Positions 7,915-11,346 of a stretch of DNA of 11,346 nucleotides are shown here, one piece after another; position 1 is the stretch's first letter, and each line of letters starts with the position of its first letter. Source of the stretch: Beroe ovata (Eukaryota > Ctenophora > Nuda > Beroida > Beroidae); NCBI GenBank assembly GCA_946803715.1, contig CAMPET010000149.1:1-11346 (forward strand), given 5' to 3'. The translations under genes and the position numbers were made by a program. The notes beneath the pieces were generated by a model. It had not been told where the DNA came from, did not search any database, and saw only the letters and a program-made list of their open reading frames with translations.

Positions 7915-8743
7915 TACATCCCGACTCAAGACGGCTGAGGCGGCTGCAGAGAAGGTGTTGTTAAGTGGCGCATATCTGCGCCGCTCTAACACTGCTGACA
8001 ACGGCACAAGTAAGTTTATCGGAGAGTGACGGAGAGGTTTATCGATCATACTATAGATGCTATTGTGTTGAGTAGATCATGTTATAACCTGCCATTACAA
8101 AGTGACATTTTCTCCAGGAGAGCAGGTTACCAGAGGGAAGGTAAACTTGGGTAATAAGTGAGTGGGGGTGGACGGTGGTGGAAGGAGCTATAGTCTGTAG
8201 CCCCCTGACCACGCCTGTCAAGCTGGAGTATGAGAGAGAATGTAGCACAGGATAGACTGAAAACTGCACTTCAGTGTTCTTTCCGCATCATGACCTTTGT
8301 CAGATTTCATCTGACCTCAGTTTCTCGCGCGCGGCGCGCGCGCCTTCATCGAAGGCCGAAACAGGCCTTCGATGAAGGCGCGCTCGCGCGAGAAACAGGT
8401 CAGGTAACATCTGACAATCATGACCTCACATGATTGTAATGATATACTGCGTTAGCCACAGTGTTTTACAGTAGTATCTGAGTCTTACAACTGCACATTT
8501 TAGAGAGAAAACTGAAGAGACATTACAACACGAGGAGCTTTGAGTTATATGCTGATCATTTTATGATTATGTTTCGTTAGGGATATCTCTGTAATTACGG
8601 CTGCGATTAGCGAATTCAAAGCGGAATTTTGATAGGTGTGTGTCCTTTACGGGTAAACTTGTTTCTTTGGCTTCACCGTACGGACATTATCATTGTCCAA
8701 TGTCCATTTTTGTAACTGTCTTAACGTATGATGGTATGTGACA
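7915..8743 (+). repeat. Copy B of the duplicated CK1 3' end (probable second haplotype)
   Basis: 829 bp matching copy A: partial exon 7 (7915-8009), intron 7 with a gtaagt donor where copy A has gtgagt, exon 8 (8118-8161) with the same stop, and the 3' flank. The flank carries the 121-bp insertion at 8297-8417. Copy B runs on into unique DNA upstream of the p24 gene. The encoded tail is identical to that of copy A. With no upstream exons or acceptor it cannot be a separate gene. A true tandem duplication is the alternative. Confidence 0.9.
8288..8426. mobile_element. 121-bp foldback MITE with 9-bp target duplications (Mutator-like size)
   Basis: The element is 8297-8417, with the direct repeat tcatgacct on each side (8288-8296 and 8418-8426). 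Copy A has a single tcatgacct at 7575-7583, so the insertion boundaries are proven by comparison. Both ends read TTGTCAGAT inward, and arm similarity continues through ctgacc and tttctcgcgcg. The centre is a perfect 17-bp stem (8341-8357 with 8364-8380) around the loop gaaaca, so the whole element is one long foldback. It has no coding capacity. A 9-bp duplication is typical of Mutator-like elements, but the family assignment is inference. Confidence 0.9.
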
Positions 8744-9434
8744 GTATATTATTATCCTGTTTAAGAGTTCTGCAAAGTTAAGAGATTGCAAAGTTACTCC
8801 GTTTTGATTTGGGTTCTCCATTCTCTAAAACCGCGGAATTACGGTCAACAACATTATCCTTCTCGAACACGTTCCTTCTCGAACACGGTTAGTGTCAGAT
8901 AAAAAATATAATAGAATTCGGCAAAACTAGCGGCTTGCCTGGCGATGCTAGGCCCAGCTGATGCATTGATGCAATGCAAGCCGTCTATGAGAATAATTTG
9001 CGGCGCAATGAAATTCTCGACATGGGCTATCATCGGCAGCCGACTCAGTGAACTGAAAAGTAGTACAATGGAGACGAGCAGTGCGCGCGGAGTATTTGGG
9101 TCACGCAGCGGGGGAACACGCGCACATTCTCAACGATTTGTAAGCCGCGCAGTAGTTAATATCTGACGTCGGGAATCTAATAATATCGCGTTGGATTGTA
9201 TACGCAATATTTCCATATCATACGTGTCCAACAATCGAATTCCCGTTTACAGAGATTGTACGTGTAATTCAGTTATTGATACAAGTTCTTTTGTTTCGTG
9301 ACTCAATCAAATGGTCATTACTGTATGACTGCATTTGACCTCATTTCATGTATCTTAATGGAATAGATTTTCTGAAATGCAGTAGACAGTAGCTTGTATA
9401 AGTTAACGTGACATAACTGACACAGGTATGCAAG
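8744..9434. promoter_or_regulatory. Gap upstream of the p24 gene, with CpG-rich block and short tandem repeat
   Basis: 8858-8890 holds two tandem copies of ccttctcgaacacgtt. From about 8925 to 9170 the sequence is CpG-rich, with an inverted repeat (cggcttgc against gcaagccg near 8932-8982) and the words shared with 2086-2361. A CRE-like tgacgtc lies at 9164-9170. The block ends about 265 bp before the start codon and may be the promoter. A 73-codon open frame at 8945-9166 is probably a by-product of base composition. Confidence 0.45.
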
Positions 9435-10061
9435 ATGTTGTACCTCATCTTATCAGCTATTGTCGGGTGTGTTGTGTCTATAGAAATGACATTCACACTA
9501 CAAGAGCATGAAGTACAATGTTTCCATGAACACATACCGAAGGACAAAGAATTCACTCTTGAGTACCAAGTCATTTCTGGCGGTCATTTCGACATCGATT
9601 GCAATCTAGCGTCACCAAACTCTAAAACCCTGTACAAGGAACAACGCAAACAGTACGATAGCTTCACACACAAAACAGTAGAAGAGGGCGAGTACACTTT
9701 CTGTTTTAGTAACGAGTTCTCCACATTTGCACACAAGACCGTGTACTTTGATCTTGACCTGGGAGATGAAGACGGCTATGATTTCGATGCTGAGGAGGGG
9801 GCTCACGCGACAGCCCTAACGCAACTCGAGTCGTCAGCCTACTCGATACACGAGTCATTGAGACTCGTTGTTGACTATCAGAATCATCACAGACTCAAGG
9901 AGAGAATCGGTCGTGAAGTGGCTGAATATTTGTGTGAGCGTGTTCAGAACTGGTCAATCGGACAAACCGTGCTCATCGTCATTGTGGCATTTGGACAGGT
10001 TTTCATGCTCAGGAGGTTGTTTGATAAGCCAGTTGCTAGGTCAGGTAAAGTTGGAATTTAA
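9435..10061 (+). CDS. p24-gamma cargo receptor, TMED3/TMED7-like
   Basis: p24 proteins are type I membrane proteins of COPI and COPII vesicles that cycle between ER and Golgi and help sort GPI-anchored and other cargo. The 208 residues are one uninterrupted exon. Order: short signal peptide (1-15, cleavage expected before IEMTF), lumenal GOLD domain (about 18-107), coiled-coil region (about 125-172), membrane segment (about 173-196) and a 12-residue cytosolic tail. Family landmarks are QCF (Cys29), DIDCNL (Cys56), LYKEQRKQYDSF (67-78), FCFSNEFSTFAHKTVYFD (89-106; Cys90 should pair with Cys29) and LTQLES. The match to FCFSNEFSTF.HKTVYFD places it in the gamma group. The tail begins RRLF rather than the double-Phe pair common in p24 tails, and ends KVGI. 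The ATG gives a normal signal peptide; the upstream ATG at 9428 is out of frame. Confidence 0.95.
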   Translation: MLYLILSAIVGCVVSIEMTFTLQEHEVQCFHEHIPKDKEFTLEYQVISGGHFDIDCNLASPNSKTLYKEQRKQYDSFTHKTVEEGEYTFCFSNEFSTFAHKTVYFDLDLGDEDGYDFDAEEGAHATALTQLESSAYSIHESLRLVVDYQNHHRLKERIGREVAEYLCERVQNWSIGQTVLIVIVAFGQVFMLRRLFDKPVARSGKVGI

Positions 10062-10475
10062 CTTTTTATTATTGGTAGTTTTATTGTTGTTATGCGAGCC
10101 GTATTTTTGTTTAGAACGTGTTTATTTTGGTTTCAACAGTTTTCCTATCGTTTTAAAAGGGATTGGGCCTCTGAGTGTGATTTAGCGGTATTTTTTTGTT
10201 TGTTGTGGAGTAAGTTGGTGTTCACTCTTGCGTTAAAATCCAGCTATCAGCTGTCTGACTTTTCAAAAACTAGAATCTAATTTACTTTTATTTTAGTTCA
10301 TTTGCTATTATATGTATCGAACTTGATGAATTTATTTGAATGTTATACTGTAACTCATATCTCAACTGATAAATAATTTGTTTGTGGTTCTTGACAAATT
10401 TCGTTCACTACCATTCTTAGCAATGATAGATTTCACCCTAAGACTAGTGTAAAAAACTCTTCGTTCTCCCTAGCA
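10062..10475. other. Gap between p24 and disulfide isomerase genes
   Basis: AT-rich sequence that should hold the p24 3' untranslated region and the isomerase promoter. No canonical AATAAA was found; gataaataatttg near 10369 is the closest. No clear ER-stress element (CCAAT-N9-CCACG) was seen. A pyrimidine tract followed by AG (tcttcgttctccctag, ending 10473) sits two bases before the isomerase ATG. Open frames here have no homology. Confidence 0.6.
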
Positions 10476-11346
10476 ATGAAGTGTTTGATTGTGGCAGCCC
10501 TGGTTCTTGTGGCCTATTCTGAGATTACTGAGGAAGAGAATGTTCTGGTCCTCACTGAGGACAACTTCGAAGAAGCAATGAAAGCTCACAAGCAAATGCT
10601 CCTAGAATTCTGTAAGTACAAGAGCAAAATTTAGATGCAGTTCGTTGTAATGGTTGTTGTTGCTATTGTTGTTGTTGCTAATTTTGACTCCACTTACCCT
10701 CAGATGCACCCTGGTGTGAACACTGTAAAGCCCTGGCTCCTGAATATGCTCGGGCTGCTACCATTCTCAAGAACGAGGCATCCGATGTAAAACTCGCCAA
10801 GGTACCGCATTGTGCCATCCTCCAGCTGCTCTTCCTGTATGCAATTGCCCCGATTATCAGCTAATTCTCATGTTGTTCGACCTTCAGGTCGATGCTACGT
10901 CAGAGAAGGGCGAACCGCTCGCTCAGCAGTTCAATGTAGAGGAATATCCGTCCATAGCCTTTCTATCACAAGGATCATCTCCGAGAGAGTTTCTGAGCGA
11001 TGACAGAACCGCTAGTGGGATTGTAACATGGATCAAGAAGATTACAGGAGACCCGTTTGAAACTGTGAGCACTGTCAAGGAGGTCCAGGATGCGCTGAAA
11101 AAATTTGTTCTCCTTGGAGCGTTTAAGGTAAGTTTTGGTTGTTCCTGTTCTCTTTGTAGCAGTGAGAAAGCAAGAATCATCTAGAAATTCTCCTCACCAA
11201 GTTTCCCTCATCACAGTCTCTTCACCACTGTCTCCTCACCAAGTTTCCCTCATCGCTGTCTCCTCACCAAGTCTCCCTCATAGAGTTTCCTCACCAAGTT
11301 TTCCTCACCACTGTTTCCTCACCACTGTCTCCTCACCGCTGTCTCC
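10476..11346 (+). CDS. Protein disulfide isomerase, first three exons (continues past window)
   Basis: ER-lumen oxidoreductase forming and shuffling disulfides. Exons: 10476-10611, 10704-10801, 10888-11127, all GT-AG, phases 1, 0, 0; 158 residues are visible. Signal peptide 1-15 ([14 protein letters not shown]). The first thioredoxin domain follows from about 20, with [10 protein letters not shown] (26-35), LEFYAPWC, active site C50-E51-H52-C53, [15 protein letters not shown], and the EEYPS loop carrying the conserved cis-proline. Then comes WIKKITGD and the start of the second (b) domain ([18 protein letters not shown]). Similarity is closest to P4HB/PDIA1. The active site reads CEHC where the family has CGHC: Glu (gaa) replaces Gly, which could arise by one base change from gga. 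The remaining domains and any KDEL-type retention signal lie outside the window. Confidence 0.94.
11194..11346. repeat. 14-bp pyrimidine-rich minisatellite in isomerase intron 3 (runs off the window)
   Basis: Eleven units of a tcaccactgtctcc or tcaccaagtttccc type fill the last 153 bases, one of them 13 bp. The two types partly alternate, suggesting a 28-bp higher-order unit. The strand is strongly C/T-rich and the array begins 66 bp after the donor at 11128. Confidence 0.88.

Noticed and set aside
7915-8161. A second CK1 gene
   Set aside because: Only part of exon 7 and exon 8 are present, with no acceptor or upstream exons, and the fragment starts exactly at an N.
1-11346. tRNA, rRNA or viral/transposase genes
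   Set aside because: No paired A-box and B-box, no rRNA stretch, and no reverse transcriptase, integrase or transposase motifs were recognised on either strand.

Overview
The window is eukaryotic nuclear DNA, almost certainly from an invertebrate animal. Genes are split by short GT-AG introns, the proteins are animal-type secretory and signalling proteins, and the gaps are full of minisatellites and small foldback elements. The small introns, close gene spacing and many hairpin elements would suit a sponge or another early-branching marine animal, but that is a weak inference.

Layout, all genes on the + strand: (1) 1-2792 has no convincing gene. It holds an A/T-rich 16-bp array, a 17-bp minisatellite, a CCAAT-box cluster with an inverted repeat, two inverted-repeat elements and a GC-rich block with half of a foldback element. 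(2) 2793-3115 is the start of RIO kinase 2 (RIOK2), cut off inside a codon by a single N. (3) 3117-4162 is a gene-free gap with an inverted repeat and a 20-bp minisatellite. (4) 4163-7451 is a complete eight-exon casein kinase 1 of the delta/epsilon type. (5) The 3' end of that gene appears twice (7210-7913 and 7915-8743), separated by a single N. The second copy carries a clean 121-bp foldback transposon with 9-bp target duplications; the first copy has the empty site. (6) 9435-10061 is a single-exon p24-gamma cargo receptor (TMED3/TMED7-like). (7) 10476 to the window end is the start of a protein disulfide isomerase, with an unusual CEHC active site and a 14-bp minisatellite in its third intron.

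The genes do not form one pathway. RIOK2 acts in 40S ribosome maturation and CK1 delta/epsilon in clock, Wnt and trafficking signalling. The p24 protein and the disulfide isomerase both serve the early secretory pathway and lie only 414 bp apart. Two of the three single N characters sit exactly on structural breaks, so they are best read as contig joins. The duplicated CK1 tail is then probably two unmerged haplotypes, and the transposon an insertion polymorphism. No new multi-gene system is visible. The most notable signals are the dated transposon insertion, the CEHC site, splice-acceptor-like AG dinucleotides just before every start codon, and repeat words shared between distant parts of the window.
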